From NCBI GenBank assembly GCA_930367215.1, contig OV884058.1:173582478-173646477 (forward strand): a stretch of DNA of 64,000 bases. Direction: 5' to 3'. The notes under the pieces were generated by a model. The model searched no databases, had not been told where the DNA came from, and worked only from the letters and a program-made list of their open reading frames with translations. This document shows, piece by piece, positions 22,363 to 33,848 of the stretch; positions within the stretch are counted from its first letter, which is position 1; each line of letters begins with the position of its first letter. The DNA comes from Pollenia angustigena (taxonomy: Eukaryota; Arthropoda; Insecta; Diptera; Polleniidae). Both the position numbers and the translations under genes were made by a program.

Positions 22363-24518
22363 CTTATTTCAAAACAATACTTTATCAACTAAAAAGTACA
22401 TGTTTAAAGGAAAAGTAAAATTTTTATGAAAAATAACCTTGTTTAAGATAAACGAAATTTATAGAGAAGAGTACATTTTTACGCAAAAGTAATTTTTTTA
22501 CTTTAAAAAATTGCATTTTCCCTTCAAAAACTTCAAATCCTTCAAAGGTATTTTGCAAAAGAAAAAAATACAAACTCTTTAAGATAAAATCTTGTTACCC
22601 ATTTACACCCGCTGTGCCAATTTGAGAACACTTCATTTTTTGCGGCTTACGACAAAGTTTTTGACATTATTCAATAAATGTATGTTTGCCTTATTGATAA
22701 ACTAAAAGTTCATACATTTCTATATTATCAAAATTTTTTTTTTAATTTTCACACTTAAGTGACCATAGTGCCAATTTGGGTACACCTCTTTAATTTCCAA
22801 AAAAAATGTTTTTTTGGTTTTTTTTATGTAATGAATTTAATAATAAAATTAACAATATTTTATTTTTTTGTCAGGTAGTTTTTGTTTGGGCTTAAATGGG
22901 TTAAGTACCCACATTCGTTTTCGATCCTTACTTGTGAAAGAACTCGCATTGTCATTATCTCGTTATTGATCAAATAGTTCCTTAAAAATCATTGTTTCCC
23001 TTTTGATTTAACACCGACCGGCTGGTCATTTTGAATTTTAGAAAAATTTTAATTTTGCCCTCGGATTAGAAATATATTCTATTATGTGTTAGTTACGTGC
23101 TAAGCAGCCACTAATACGTAAACACCAAAACGTAAAATAAAAATTATTTTTCCTTTTACTACAAAATACTTGCTTAAACTTTTGATTACGCAGTTCTTCT
23201 TTTGTATGACTGACTAACTGAATACTTTGGAAGTTGTAGGTGTGTCTGTTGGTATCATTGTAATGTTGTACATGCATAGTTATATTTATATATATAGTTA
23301 ATAATGTATATACATATGGAGTCATTTAATAGTTATGCTGTCATTTACTTTAACAATTATTATTAAGATTTAGGATTAATAAATCAGTGCATGTTAAACA
23401 CTCTCTCTTTTTGGCTTAAAATATGTTTAAACAATCAAATTTATAATTCAGTTAACATTTAAACCATTTCTAAACCCATAAAATTGGGGTTTAATACAAA
23501 TATATGAATTTGACAACATTTATCGTAGTGCTGCCACATTATTATTTTTTGCACTACATAAACTTTACAGCTTTAAGTTTAACCTTAGGATTACTGTCTT
23601 GGTCCGGCCAGACCAAATTCGTGTTTTGCTTGCAATATTTTTAGAATATAACAAAAAATAAAAAAAAACAGGGACTCGAACTCTATAAAGGATACGTGCT
23701 GAATCGAATGGAACTAATTTGGGTTCGGTTGGGACAAGTTAGTAGGGTAAAATTACAGTTTTATGTAAAAGTCCATTAAATTACCCTCTTGTTCTGGCCG
23801 GACCAAATTTCTTTTTTGCTTGCAAATACCTTTCAAGCAGGACAAAATCTTAAAACAACAGAAACGTGAATTCTATAAATGTTATGTTCTGAATCAAGTT
23901 TGAAACAATTCAGAAAACTATCTACAGCCTATTTATACGCTTAGTTTATTTCAACTACAAAAACCAAACGCAAAACTCGTTTTAGCTGTGGTAGATGCGA
24001 AGAAGCAATGTGCAAAATTAAAGACTAAATTTTCGATGACTTGCATGTGGCATAAAATAATAAAATTATATAATAATTTTTTATTTATTTGCGCTTTTTA
24101 GCTGTTCTAATTGTGGTCTGGCCAGACCAAGAGGAGAACTTAGTGGTAAAAAAATTACAAAGAATCCTAGAGTTAAACAACACATAAATTTAAGCTTAGT
24201 TTAACTAAACCAACGTTTAAACATTCATTGATTTATTAGCCATAAGTTATGGAGCAACACTGAGAGAAAATCTTAGGTATAGAAAAATACTCATGTTTGT
24301 TTTTATAGCCAATTCTTATTTTATTATAACCAGGGAAACCAAGAATATGCTGTATAAAATGCGGTCTATGCGCATTAAGCCGTTATCACACTACATTTTT
24401 TATTCATTAGTTGATATAAAATTGATAGAAAGAAACAGTAAATGCAATGAAAGAGCAAACTATAAAAAATGTAAACAAAGTTTTTTAGTTTTTTTTTTCT
24501 CTTGTTATGGGTTTGTTT
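22363..24518. other. Gene-free stretch with short palindromic repeats
   Basis: No gene is seen. 23601-23615 and 23794-23808 carry related GGCCRGACCAAATT words followed by TTTTGCTTGCAA, an imperfect 190-bp tandem. Another GGTCTGGCCAGACCA lies at 24115. 24329 carries a CAGGGAAACCAAGAATATG end resembling the inverse of 32820-32830. The rest is unassigned AT-rich sequence. Confidence 0.4.
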
Positions 24519-24758
24519 CAGGGATGGCGTTGAGAATTTTTAAAATTGTACCAACAACTTTTTTTTTTTCCCAAAAATTGAAATTACTTTTTGATAGTAC
24601 CAACAACCTTTAAAATTTTAACCTAATTGTACTAAAAGATTTTTTTAGTTGAACTTAATTTTATTTATGTTCTTATAAAACACCACAAAAAGGTATTATA
24701 AATCTAGTTTAAAAAGTATCAACAAAAAAGTACAATTGAAACAAATTAGCCATCCCTG
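24519..24758. mobile_element. 240-bp hAT-like MITE
   Basis: CAGGGATGGC at the left is exactly inverted at the right (GCCATCCCTG). GTAC-containing words just inside (AAAATTGTAC / GTACAATT) are also inverted. CAGRG ends are typical of hAT. The expected 8-bp duplication is not clear (GTTTGTTT versus TTCTGTTA). Confidence 0.6.
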
Positions 24759-25432
24759 TTCTGTTAATTTGCCAACTCTTTGTTTATGAGAAACCTAAAA
24801 ACAAAAAGCGGTAAATCGCTGAATTTGCCCATAAACCGCTGATTCAGCAACACTTTTGATATTTCAAGCTTGAAATGTCAATTTTAAGTTGAACGATTTT
24901 ACATTTTTTTTTGACATAACTTCATTTTTTATCGATAACTTTAGTAAAACGTTTGACAGCTTGCCATTTATCTTAATACAGCTGAACCCTTCGCACTTGG
25001 TAAATTTTTCTATTACTTTATATATTTTATATTGCATTAAAAATGTAGTGTCATTAGGGCTTCAAATATGCATTAAAAACTTGAAAATATGCCCCGAAAA
25101 TTGTTAACAATAGCACCAAAAAATTTAAATATTGATAATTTAAAAACAAAATATTCAACAAATTAATAACAGTTTCACTTAATAAAAACAATGCTAAAAT
25201 GATAATCGGTAAAGCCCAAACACCACAGTATTTACAGGCGAAGATTTTACCCGAGATTTTACCCTATTTTAAAACGATGGGCAGTCAATGGCTCACAAAA
25301 ACAACGTTATAAGGTTAAAATTCATATAAGAATTATTTGTGCCGAATATTTGCGAGATATTAACATCCATATGAGATTTTTTGTCTTAAATGAATTTAAG
25401 GGACGGTCGCTAAATTGTTGAAAGAAAGTTAA
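24759..25432. other. Unassigned AT-rich stretch
   Basis: I see no gene or complete repeat. The 72-residue frame at 24889-25107 is unrecognised and hydrophobic by composition, as expected from T-rich sequence. Confidence 0.4.
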
Positions 25433-26440
25433 AGCTATTTATAGATGGAGGCTTTGGTCAAATGTGAACTGATTCGAAAAGAATTTAATTTGCAGTAAAA
25501 TATTTTTGGGGCAAATTTAATCTTAAAACCTATATAATTAGATGGTTTACGGACACAAAAAGTTGGAAAGAAGTTTTTATGGGGAATATGTTTATTACAC
25601 AGTGCAACTCGAAAAAAGACCTGTGTCTCCCAGTTTTGCCCAAAGTCATGCACTTTTTTTACGGGCCACCAAAATTTGGGCCCTCGGTGTAATTTTTGCA
25701 AAAAAGTGATCACATTCTCAGGCTCATATCTTGCAAACCATTCGGAATTTTGATTTACTCTCTGAGGCAAAGTTTTAACTCTTGTCATAAAGAACATATA
25801 AAATCAGAAAACTTAATTTTCAAGAGCAAAATCGCAAAAAACTTTAAAAGATTCGATTTGTTTTACCTTTTTCCCCCTGTTCAGCTCCATAGGTAGCAAA
25901 CCGTTCAAAATTCAAGCAAACAATAAACTACAAAAATGTACCTAAGATCTCAGTGATCTTAACACCGTTAAGGTAGCGCTTAGATAGCCGCAAAAGTGAA
26001 AAATTTCCCGAAATTTTTTTAATTTTATTTATTTTTACTTTACGCCAACTTTGGGATACTACGCTTTCTTTACCCACATAAGGACACCACTACGTGCTAA
26101 AATACCAAAAAAGAAAGACCCTTGTCTCCCAGTTTTGGAAAATTCATGCACTTTTTTTTACGGGCCCCCAAAATTTGGGGCCTCGGTGTCATTTTTGCAT
26201 AAAAGTGATAATTTTCTCAGGCTCATATCTTTCAAACCGCTTGGAGTTTTGATTTAACCTCTGATGCAAAGTGGAACACATAAAATCCAAAAAGCTTCAT
26301 CATCCATATCAAAATGGCAAAACCTTAAAAAAATTCGATTTTTTTACCTCTTTTCTCCTGTTCAGGTCCATAGGTAGCAAACCGTTCAAAATTCAAGGAA
26401 ACAATCAACTACAAAAATGTACCTTAGATCTCAATAAACA
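25433..26440 (+). repeat. Dispersed repeat with an internal 350-bp direct duplication
   Basis: 25595-25950 and 26104-26435 are diverged direct copies (shared words GTCTCCCAGTTTTG, TCTCAGGCTCATATCTT and CATAGGTAGCAAACCGTTCA). The start (GATGGAGGCTTTGGTCAAAT) relates to 10085. The short open frames inside are not conserved between the two copies, so no protein is proposed. Confidence 0.6.
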
Positions 26441-26695
26441 ACTTTCTAGAGCATATGAACTTCCTAGGAATTAGTCTAAGTCGAACAGTTCACTAAAATA
26501 TTGGTCCAGATTTCTATGTATTATACACATCGCCAAAAACCTATATAATTGCTTGTGCCTTAACATATATGAACGAAAAAATATCGGGTGATTTTTTAGA
26601 TATTATCTTTTTGGCAACACTGGTTTAAACAGATGATGCACGTTTCGTGTTTTGTTTCACTGTCAAACATCTTCAGTTTGGTCTAGAATTTAACC

Positions 26696-27250
26696 ATGAA
26701 TCGTCTTAAAAACGAACAACGCTTGCAAATTATTGAATTTTATTGTCAAAATGCGCGCTCTGTTAAGAAAGTTCATCCACTTTTTTATCGAAAAATTGTG
26801 TTCAGCGACGAAGCTCATTTTTGGCTCAATGGGTGCGTTAATAAGCAGAGTTGTCGATTTCGGAGTGAAGATCAGCCAGAAGCATTGCAAGAGGTATCAA
26901 TGCATCCAGAAAAAGTCACAGTTTGGTGCGGTTTATGGGCTAGTGGCATCATTGGACCGTACTTCTTCAAAGATGATGCGAATCGTAACGTAACTGTGAA
27001 TGGTGAGCGCTACCGTGAGATGATATCCAACTTTTTTTCGCCCAAAATGCAAGAGCTTGACTTGCATGACATGTGGTTTCAACAAGACGGTGCCACATGC
27101 CACACAGCACGCTTAACAATGGACTTATTGAGAGGCGAGTTTGGTGAACATTTAATTTCACGTTCGGGCCCGGTCAATTGGCCGCCTAGATCGTGTTATT
27201 TAACGCCTTTAGACTATATTTTGTGGGGCTATGTTAAAGCTCATGCCTAT
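26696..27250 (+). pseudogene. Mariner transposase, N-terminal and catalytic part
   Basis: This is the DDE transposase of a Tc1/mariner element. The start MNRLKNEQRLQIIEFY is the N-terminus of this family. After SVKKVH the protein jumps to PLFYRKIVFSDEAHFWLNG, so about 120 residues are lost, including most of the DNA-binding region. Catalytic Asp are visible in FSDEAHF (26807) and QQDGATCH (27086). The third is the Asp of TPLDYILWG (27212), 41 residues after the second, hence DD41D. The frame runs off into inserted DNA at 27255. It is inactive because of the deletion and the interruption. Confidence 0.85.
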
Positions 27251-27254
27251 ACAC

Positions 27255-27424
27255 CTGCCATCGGCAAAATCAGGGCGCCGCATTTTCTCTTTTCTCTTTT
27301 ATTCTCTTGTATGCTCTTTTATTACGTACATGTGCACACACATTGCAGAGAATTTAACAACATATGTAAAATTCGTACAACTCATATAATCGCAAAATGT
27401 AATAGTATAGGTTGCCGATGGCAG
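27255..27424. mobile_element. 170-bp element with CTGCCATCGGCAA ends
   Basis: CTGCCATCGGCAA at 27255-27267 is exactly inverted at 27412-27424. It sits directly beside the CCAGCGGG element, separated by CTAC. No duplication can be assigned with confidence. The left flank TATACAC matches the right flank of the whole insertion at 31931, so it may have inserted into the left duplication of the larger element. It has no coding capacity. Confidence 0.6.
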
Positions 27425-28287
27425 CTACCCAGCGGGAAAAAGAAGGAGTACGGAGGCCTTCCAGAAGGCCTCTGTACCCCTTCTTTTGGATAAACAAGGC
27501 CTTCTCGCTCCATTCCATACTCATATCTTTTTTACACGCGTTGTCATTGCGGAGAAGGCCTTCCGCTTTCCTTTCTTCCCCAGAGCTTCTTAAAGGCCTT
27601 CAAATAAATGGCTCTTAGAAGGCTTTCCAGAGAATGACTGTCAAAAGGCTTTAGCAAAAAGGTTATCTTGTTATTTAACTTTTTATATATGTAGGTATGT
27701 ATACCTATTTTACAAACGTATGTTTATATATTTTATTAAACTTATTGTAGTTTAATAAAACATGTGATACCTATTTTTTTATTGAAATAATCAAATTTGC
27801 TAATTATTGTAAAATAGATTGCAAATAAAAGTTTATAATAAAATAAAACTTTTAAGCACAAGTACCTATCTTCCTTAATGAAAAAAACTCAACTAAAATG
27901 ATTTACATTATTGTTTTTATTTTGTATTTTAATATGTACCTACTTTGTTACATTGTTTTTATAACGGGATCTGAATTCTTTCGCTTTGGCGAAAAAAACA
28001 AAACAAAAAATTTTACTCTTTCTCTTTTCAACTTCAACTAAAATGATTTACAACATATGTTACTTTGTTTTTGTAAAGGGATCTGAATTCTTTTTCTTTT
28101 GCTTGTGCAAAAAAACAAAACAAAAAATGTTACTCCTTCTTTTCTCGCTTCTCATAGAAGCGAGTGTGGAGGCCTTCTATAAGGCATTCTTTTGCAGTTA
28201 CGTAAGAATAGTAAATAAATCAAAAAATTTTTTAAGCAGGCCTTTAAAAAGGCCTGAAGTAAGAAGGTCTTCTGAGTTTTCCCGCTG

Positions 28288-31200
28288 CACATAGGGGTTT
28301 TTTGCCAATCTAGCCGGACATTAAGCAAAAAATTTTTTTTAAGAAATGGAAAAATTTAAGTATGCAGCTCGACAGACAACAAAGTTCTGCATCGTATAGT
28401 GAATTTTCAAGTCTTTTGCTTGAGATTTGTGGTTTTGGGACACTGTTAAAACCAGGAAAGTTGATTAAATTGCATGCGTGTTCATTGACTTTTTACGGTT
28501 TTGGGAGGTTTACAATATATTTTTTTGTAGATAAACGAATAAAGATTTTACATTGAATTTTTTTTTCTGTGAAAGACTATATAAACAGCTAATTATGAAA
28601 ATTTTTAGAAAAATTTTATTTGAATTTTTTATGATAAAAAAATTAGTACGAAATTAAAAAAAACGATTTTTTTGTTCACTTTTTTGTAAAAAAAAAAAAA
28701 TTTAAAAGGTTTTTGAAGGTGAGTTCCGCCGAGTTCTTAAAAATTTTATACATCACGATAAAATTTGAAATCTCTACTTTTAAATTCAAAAAAAAAACGT
28801 TGCGCGTTGTTGCGCCATTTTTTTTTATGATTTTTTGAAAATTTCACCTTTTTTCTGTTTTTGCTCATCTTGCATAGGTACATATGATAGAAACCCTTTC
28901 GTCAGTCATAAAATGTTTTGGTTGTACGTAGATGGTTTTTATTTAAATTATTACATATAAGCCTAATATTACCTGTGTAAAAAAAGGGATGTGCGAAACA
29001 GTAAGTAACGGGTTTTAACCACCTGTGCGGCCGCTAAAGGACGTTATTTAATAGAGCAAAATAAATGTACCTGTTTTGCATAACTTTTAAAATCATTAAC
29101 AACAAAAATAATATATAATAAAAAATCAAATCTGGGCTCTAGGTACTTAGTTTTTTTAAATATATATTGTGGTTTTTGCATAAAATTGTTATCAGAACCA
29201 TTTTGAAGCTTCGAGAGTAAAATGGAAAAAGTGTATACGAATTTAGAGTTATTCCAAATTATACAAGAATGTAGTTCTAAACTCGTTGAAGAGAAATTAC
29301 AATTTTTAGTTAGAAAATTGTGCGAAATTTCAAAATGTCAGGGAGATAGTGACATATCAGTAGTAAATCAATGCTTAAAGAAATTCAAATATTTTTTTAA
29401 AATATTTTGGCATTCAGCACAAAGAAAAAAGGATCGATTTGTAAGCATGCATGCCAAATGGCTGGAAGGAACAGTGACAATACCTTTTTTTGGGAGTTCG
29501 TCTTCAAAACGACTACAAAAGCCGTTTGTTGAATTGACCGAAAGAAGTAAGAGAAGAAAAACTGAAATCTTGCGAACTCAAACCGATGCTGATTTATTGA
29601 TGCACGCTACCCAAACACAACTACAAACGTCTGGAAAAAAAGATGCCTCAGGTCTGCTTAAAGAAATTGTGTCTTCTCCGGCAAGAGCTACAAAAATAAA
29701 AAAGCATACAAAGCTGCACAAGAGGATAAAGTAAAACAGCTAACCCCTCTAAAGGCTCTTTCTATATTTGTAGAAGCTGATCTTTCTCGAAAACAATATG
29801 AAATAATCCGAAGTGCCGCTAAGAAGGTTTATCCTAGCTACAAAATTCTGCAGAGAGAGAAAAGTGAATGCTATCCTCCAAAAGAATCATTTGAAGTAAC
29901 GGAAACATGTGCTCAAATAAATCTTCAGGATTTGCTTAATCATACTGCAAGTAGATTACTTACATATTTAAAAGATGTTTTATGTGATTCACAAATAGAA
30001 GAATGCAACTCCCTCGAACTAATAAGCAAATGGGGCTGCGATGGATCACACCAGGCACAATTTAAGCAAAAGATGAAAAATGATGCTTCTGATTCTCATA
30101 TTTTTCAGAGTAGTTTCGTACCGCTTCGACTAATATATGGTGCAAAAAAGGAGAAAATATTATGGCAAAATCCAACTCCTTCATCACCGCGATATTGTAG
30201 ACCTATTCGCATCAGATTTGTTAAAGAAACTGTAGATGTAATCCAAGAAGAAATTAATTATGTACAAGATGCCATTACTACATTACAAAACACTAATTTT
30301 TTAATGGAAGGAAAGTTATATTCCATAAAACATACAATGGTATTTACAATGATAGATGCAAAAGTATGTAATGCCGCAACACAAACTACGTCCACAATGA
30401 AGTGCTATATTTGTGGGGCTACTTCAAAAGAATTTAACAATTTGAAAATCAAAAGGGATATAGACGTAGATGCACTTTCTTTCGGATTATCTACTTTGCA
30501 CGCCAGAATTCGTCTATTTGAGAGCATATTACACCTATCGTATAAACTCACAGTAAAAAAGTGGCAATTAAGATCGGATGAGGACAAAACTATTGTTAAT
30601 GAGAGGAAAAAAGTGAATTAGGGCTAATAGTGGATGTACCGAAGACTGGATTTGGAAACAGCAACGATGGTAACACCAGCAGACGATTTTTTTCCAATCC
30701 TGAATTAGCTGCAGAAATAACTGGAATTGCATTGGATTTCATCTGCCGGATCAAAGTTATTATTGAAGTAATTACAAGTGGTCACAAAATCCATTTGCAC
30801 GAGTTTGCCAATTATTGCTTAGACACTGCAAAACTTTACGTTACTCTATATCCCTGGCATCCTATGACACCTACAATGCACAAGATTTTAGTACATGGCG
30901 CAACTGTAATGAGTGAGGCATTGTTGCCTATCGGGCTATTATCAGAAGAAGCGTCTGAGGCACGAAATAAACATTTTCGGCTTTACAGGCAGAATTTTGC
31001 TAGAAAGTTTTCGAGGGTTCAGTGTAACAAAGATGTTATAAATAGACTTTTGCTCAGTTCTGACCCACTGATTACTAGTATAAGACCAACTCCAAAAAAA
31101 AAGTCACTACCCTTTACGAAAGAAGCAATTTCTTTTATGCTTCCACCTGTACTTGGCTCTGAAGAGAATTCAGATTCAGAAGAGGATTTTGAAGAAGCAG

Positions 31201-31923
31201 ACGAAGAAGAACCATGGCACTCATCATCATCTTAGTGCAAAAGAGAAGTTATTTTAAATAAATTAGTTGTTATTATTTTAAATAAAATTTGCTGTTACTA
31301 TTATAAATAAGGTATTATTACGAATATATTAATTATTTTCAGATAAATTAAATACTATAAAATATATAAAAGTCACATAAAATCTTAAAAATTAATATGT
31401 TTTGGAAATTAGCAAAAAAAAAAAAAATTTTACAGGGTCGTTCCGGGGGGGGGGGGTGTTTGGAGGGATATCTCCCCCTACCCATTAAAGTTCAAAAATT
31501 TAATTTTTATAGTATTAAGGCGTTAGTAATCTATTTCTTTTAATATTTACATTTTTTTTTAATATTATTTTATGTAACCGCCCTCAAAAGGGGGCGGGGG
31601 GCGAAAAGTGTAATTTTACGATCTCATGGGTCTTATTTTAGGTTTTTTAACTTTCGCCGACGTTAAAAGTTGCATTTGCCAAACAAAAGTATGGGAAAAG
31701 TTTAAAAAAAATTGCATTTTTCAGAGGTTGGATTAGTTCTTCTAGGGGGAACATTTTCCTCCTTGGTCCGATTTTATTTATTTTTTAGGTTTACCTGCCT
31801 ATGACAATATCACATATTTCTGCCAAGTTTCATCGATCTAGGGGCACTCAATAACTTTTAAGAAGCAATATAAGCTAAAACAAAAAGTAATGTCCGGCTA
31901 GATTGGCAAAAAACCCCTATGTG
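28288..31923 (+). mobile_element. Transib DNA transposon, complete ends, 3.6 kb
   Basis: The left end CACATAGGGGTTTTTTGCCA is exactly inverted at the right, and the match continues to about 35 bp. CGCTG is duplicated on both sides (28283-28287 and 31924-31928). This 5-bp GC-rich target and the CAC start are known Transib properties. The element carries about 0.9 kb of untranslated sequence, a transposase frame from 29222 to 31235, and a 0.65 kb tail with a G13 run near 31445. It interrupts the CCAGCGGG element, so it is the youngest layer here. Confidence 0.92.
29222..31235 (+). pseudogene. Transib transposase (RAG1-core relative), two frameshifts
   Basis: It would encode a DDE transposase of about 670 residues, the usual family length, which cuts and pastes Transib DNA in the nucleus. 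The frame runs 29222 to about 29705, then about 29706-30605, then about 30609-31235. Motifs in order: WLEGTVTIPFFGSSSS; ELTERSKRRKTEILR; ALSIFVEADLSRKQYEIIR; first Asp in KWGCDGSHQ (30040); FVPLRLIYG; NPTPSSPRYCRPI; second Asp in MIDAKVCNA (30355); zinc-type CYICGATSKEFN (30403-30438); FGLSTLHARIR; LIVDVPKTGFGNSNDGN; probable catalytic Glu in SEEASEARNKH (30945-30960). An acidic tail ends the protein. Both frame changes fall in A runs, so a sequencing error is possible. The match to Transib, the family that gave rise to RAG1, is from recognised motifs. Confidence 0.9.
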
Positions 31924-31930
31924 CGCTGGT

Positions 31931-32101
31931 TATACACACATGCCCGCTTCAATTGACGTATTGGAAGACAACACTGAAGCATTTATTCATGAGATACCGG
32001 CCGAAATATTGGAAAGAGTATGCCAAAATTGGACTAAGCGGATGGACCATTTGAGGCGCAGTCACGGTCAACACTTGCATGAAATAATCTTCAAGCAATA
32101 A
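31931..32101 (+). pseudogene. Mariner transposase, C-terminal part
   Basis: The last 50 or so residues of the transposase begun at 26696 are here: ASIDVLEDNTEAFIHEIPAE, then LERVCQNWTKRMDHL, ending HEIIFKQ and a stop. It is in the expected order after the inserted DNA and aligns with the minus-strand copy at about 35090-35230. Confidence 0.85.
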
Positions 32102-32179
32102 ATTATATGGACCGTACTATCGATTCAAATAAAGATTTTATGCATTTTTCTGAATTTTATGGGTTTTTTTTTAACTTCA

Positions 32180-32455
32180 AAAGTTGTGTCATAATCAAAA
32201 TGTCATTATTTCGAATGTGTTGAGATTATTTCTTCAATATGTATCTCGAAAACTACTTTACATACGAGGAAAAAAAATCTCAACGCAATCGGCTAATTTG
32301 GCGAAATTATGACATTTTGAATTTTTTTCGTTTAAATATGTACCTTATAAGATAAAAGGAACCTTCTCACCAAATTTCATTAAAATCGAAAGGGTTCGGG
32401 TCCCACTCTTGGTCGATTTAACATGGAATTACCCACATAAAATTTACTTTACTGA
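32180..32455 (+). repeat. Repeat shared with 63690-63990
   Basis: The words TGTTGAGATTATTTCTTCAA and CACTCTTGGTCGATTTAACA are matched with small changes at 63700-63720 and 63950-63970, in the same order and orientation and with similar spacing. No coding or end structure is recognised. Confidence 0.5.
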
Positions 32456-32564
32456 CAACCAGCTTTGTCTTACAATTTTCAATTAAAAATTAGTTTAGAT
32501 GGCGAAATTGAAGCAACACGTTGGGTAAGCAGATAGATATTTGAAATAGAAAAACCAGAATTTC

Positions 32565-32832
32565 GCAAAAGCTCTTGTAGGCATCCAAAACAAAATTAAA
32601 CATGTATCAAAAAGGCAAAATATGCGATAAAAACTTGAAAAATTCTGCCAAAAGGCTAAATTGAACTAAATTATGCAAAAAAAATGCTGTAAACGGTCAA
32701 ATATGCAAAAATATGCACCAACAAATCGATGCCAAAATTCATAAAAAGCTCTAAAACGGATAAATATTTTGTTTCTGCCTTCATTGGTCGCACAACGAAA
32801 AACATGCAATTGCATATTTATGGTTTCCCTGG
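32565..32832 (+). repeat. Dispersed repeat related to 10740-10925
   Basis: The stretch shares TTGTAGGCATCC, TTTGTTTCTGCCTTCATTGG and ATGGTTTCCCTGG with the earlier copy. The CAGGGAAACC end inverted at 24329 suggests a hAT-like terminus. It carries several ATATGCAAAA words and has no coding. Confidence 0.45.
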
Positions 32833-32959
32833 TTATAACTATCACGAATTTTCTCAGTGTATTTATTAGATCTTAGTATTTAATATTTAGCATGTGTTTT
32901 TACTTAAACTAGAAAATTGCTAAATTTTGTTTAGCTTTTTTGCTGTTTTTTTATTTTGT

Positions 32960-33230
32960 TCGTTTGTTTGTTTATTATTATTGTTGTCGTTGCTGGTGCT
33001 GTTGTTTTAGTTGCTACTGACTATGTAAATACTAATATCATTATTATTATTATTGTTGTTATTGTAGTTGTTGTCTGGACTATGGGTCACTGCTACTCCA
33101 ACAACAATAACAGCAACAAAAACAAACAAAACAGTAACAAGCGTCAATTGGTAAATTATACAAATGCCGGTCGGTCATGCTGACGATGATGATGTCGATG
33201 ATGATAATGATGAACTGATTATAATAATCA
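32960..33230. repeat. Trinucleotide-rich low-complexity tract
   Basis: Runs of ATT, GTT and then AAC- and GAT-rich triplets occur here. The 75-residue frame across it is mostly Ile, Val, Asn and Lys, and is explained by the repeats. Confidence 0.75.
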
Positions 33231-33667
33231 TCATACTTATTTCAACTCAACTTAAGTATTTACTATTATTTTTTATTGTTATTTATTCAATTTGTTATTA
33301 TGTGCTTTTTTATTGAGTTAAGAATGTGTAAACTAATTTATTCGGTGATTTTAAAACGAAAGAATGAGGGGTGCAGAAATTAAAAAAAAAAAATTAAACA
33401 TAAAATAGAAAGAAATAAATCATTTTATGTACATATTTATATGCATTATGAAGGGAGTTTGCAAAATTTAAAAAAAAAAGTAAATAAAGTTTTGAATACT
33501 AAAGCTTTTTAAATGAAATGAGAAAAGAAAAATACAATAAAATTAATTGAAGTTTTTGATATTAAAATTGATTAAAGTTCATCAAATATTATTTTCATTA
33601 AATTATTTTTAGTGAAGGAAGGCATTTACAAGAAATGAATTAACATTTTTTTCAATAATTTTATTCA

Positions 33668-33778
33668 TGACCGAACACGGGATTGAACTCGGCTCAAATA
33701 TACATGTTTCGAGAATAACCACATTCCCATCATCAGAATTCTTTGCCGTTCTACCGTTTGTGCAACTGCGGAGCCTGC
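33668..33778 (-). repeat. tRNA-like SINE head (weak)
   Basis: The minus strand has a box B-like GAGTTCAATCC (near 33690) and, upstream, TTGCACAAACGGTAGAACGG, which resembles box A. The spacing is long for a plain tRNA. No cloverleaf was fully resolved, so this is a SINE-like relic rather than a tRNA gene. Confidence 0.3.
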
Positions 33779-33848
33779 CAGTCTATAATCAAACATCAAT
33801 CTTAAACCAAATGCGTTTTATTTGTCTTTATCCAATTTGAAGATTAGC

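Larger units (their letters stand above)
27429..31930. mobile_element. CCAGCGGG-ended element, split by a Transib
   Basis: Own sequence is 27429-28287 plus 31924-31930. The left end is CCAGCGGGAAAAAGAAGG. The right end is TTTTCCCGCTG followed, after the Transib, by the last bases of CGCTGG. Palindromic AGGCCT words are scattered inside. The 144-bp element at 40325-40468 has the same ends and the same last 130 bases, so this is a longer family member. It has no coding of its own. If the 8-bp flanks CTATACAC and TTATACAC are a duplication, a hAT-type origin is possible. Confidence 0.65.
26585..32175 (+). mobile_element. Rosa-like DD41D mariner, deleted and interrupted
   Basis: It starts at TCGGGTGATTTTTTAG after TA. 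The right part ends near 32175 in CTGAATTTTATGGGTTTTTT and lacks the terminal inverted repeat. The second copy at 35001-35900 supplies the comparison. The coding region is split by insertions between 27255 and 31930. A sequence TATACAC is present on both sides of the break (27248-27254 and 31931-31937). Confidence 0.8.

Noticed and set aside
26733..26993. 86-residue open frame overlapping the mariner transposase
   Set aside because: It is an alternate-frame shadow of the transposase reading frame.
28288..28330. A full recombination signal (heptamer, 12/23 spacer, nonamer)
   Set aside because: Only the CAC-type heptamer-like start is visible; no nonamer at either spacing was found.
32956..33183. 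75-residue frame with Ile/Val and Asn-rich runs, like a membrane peptide
   Set aside because: The composition follows directly from trinucleotide repeats.
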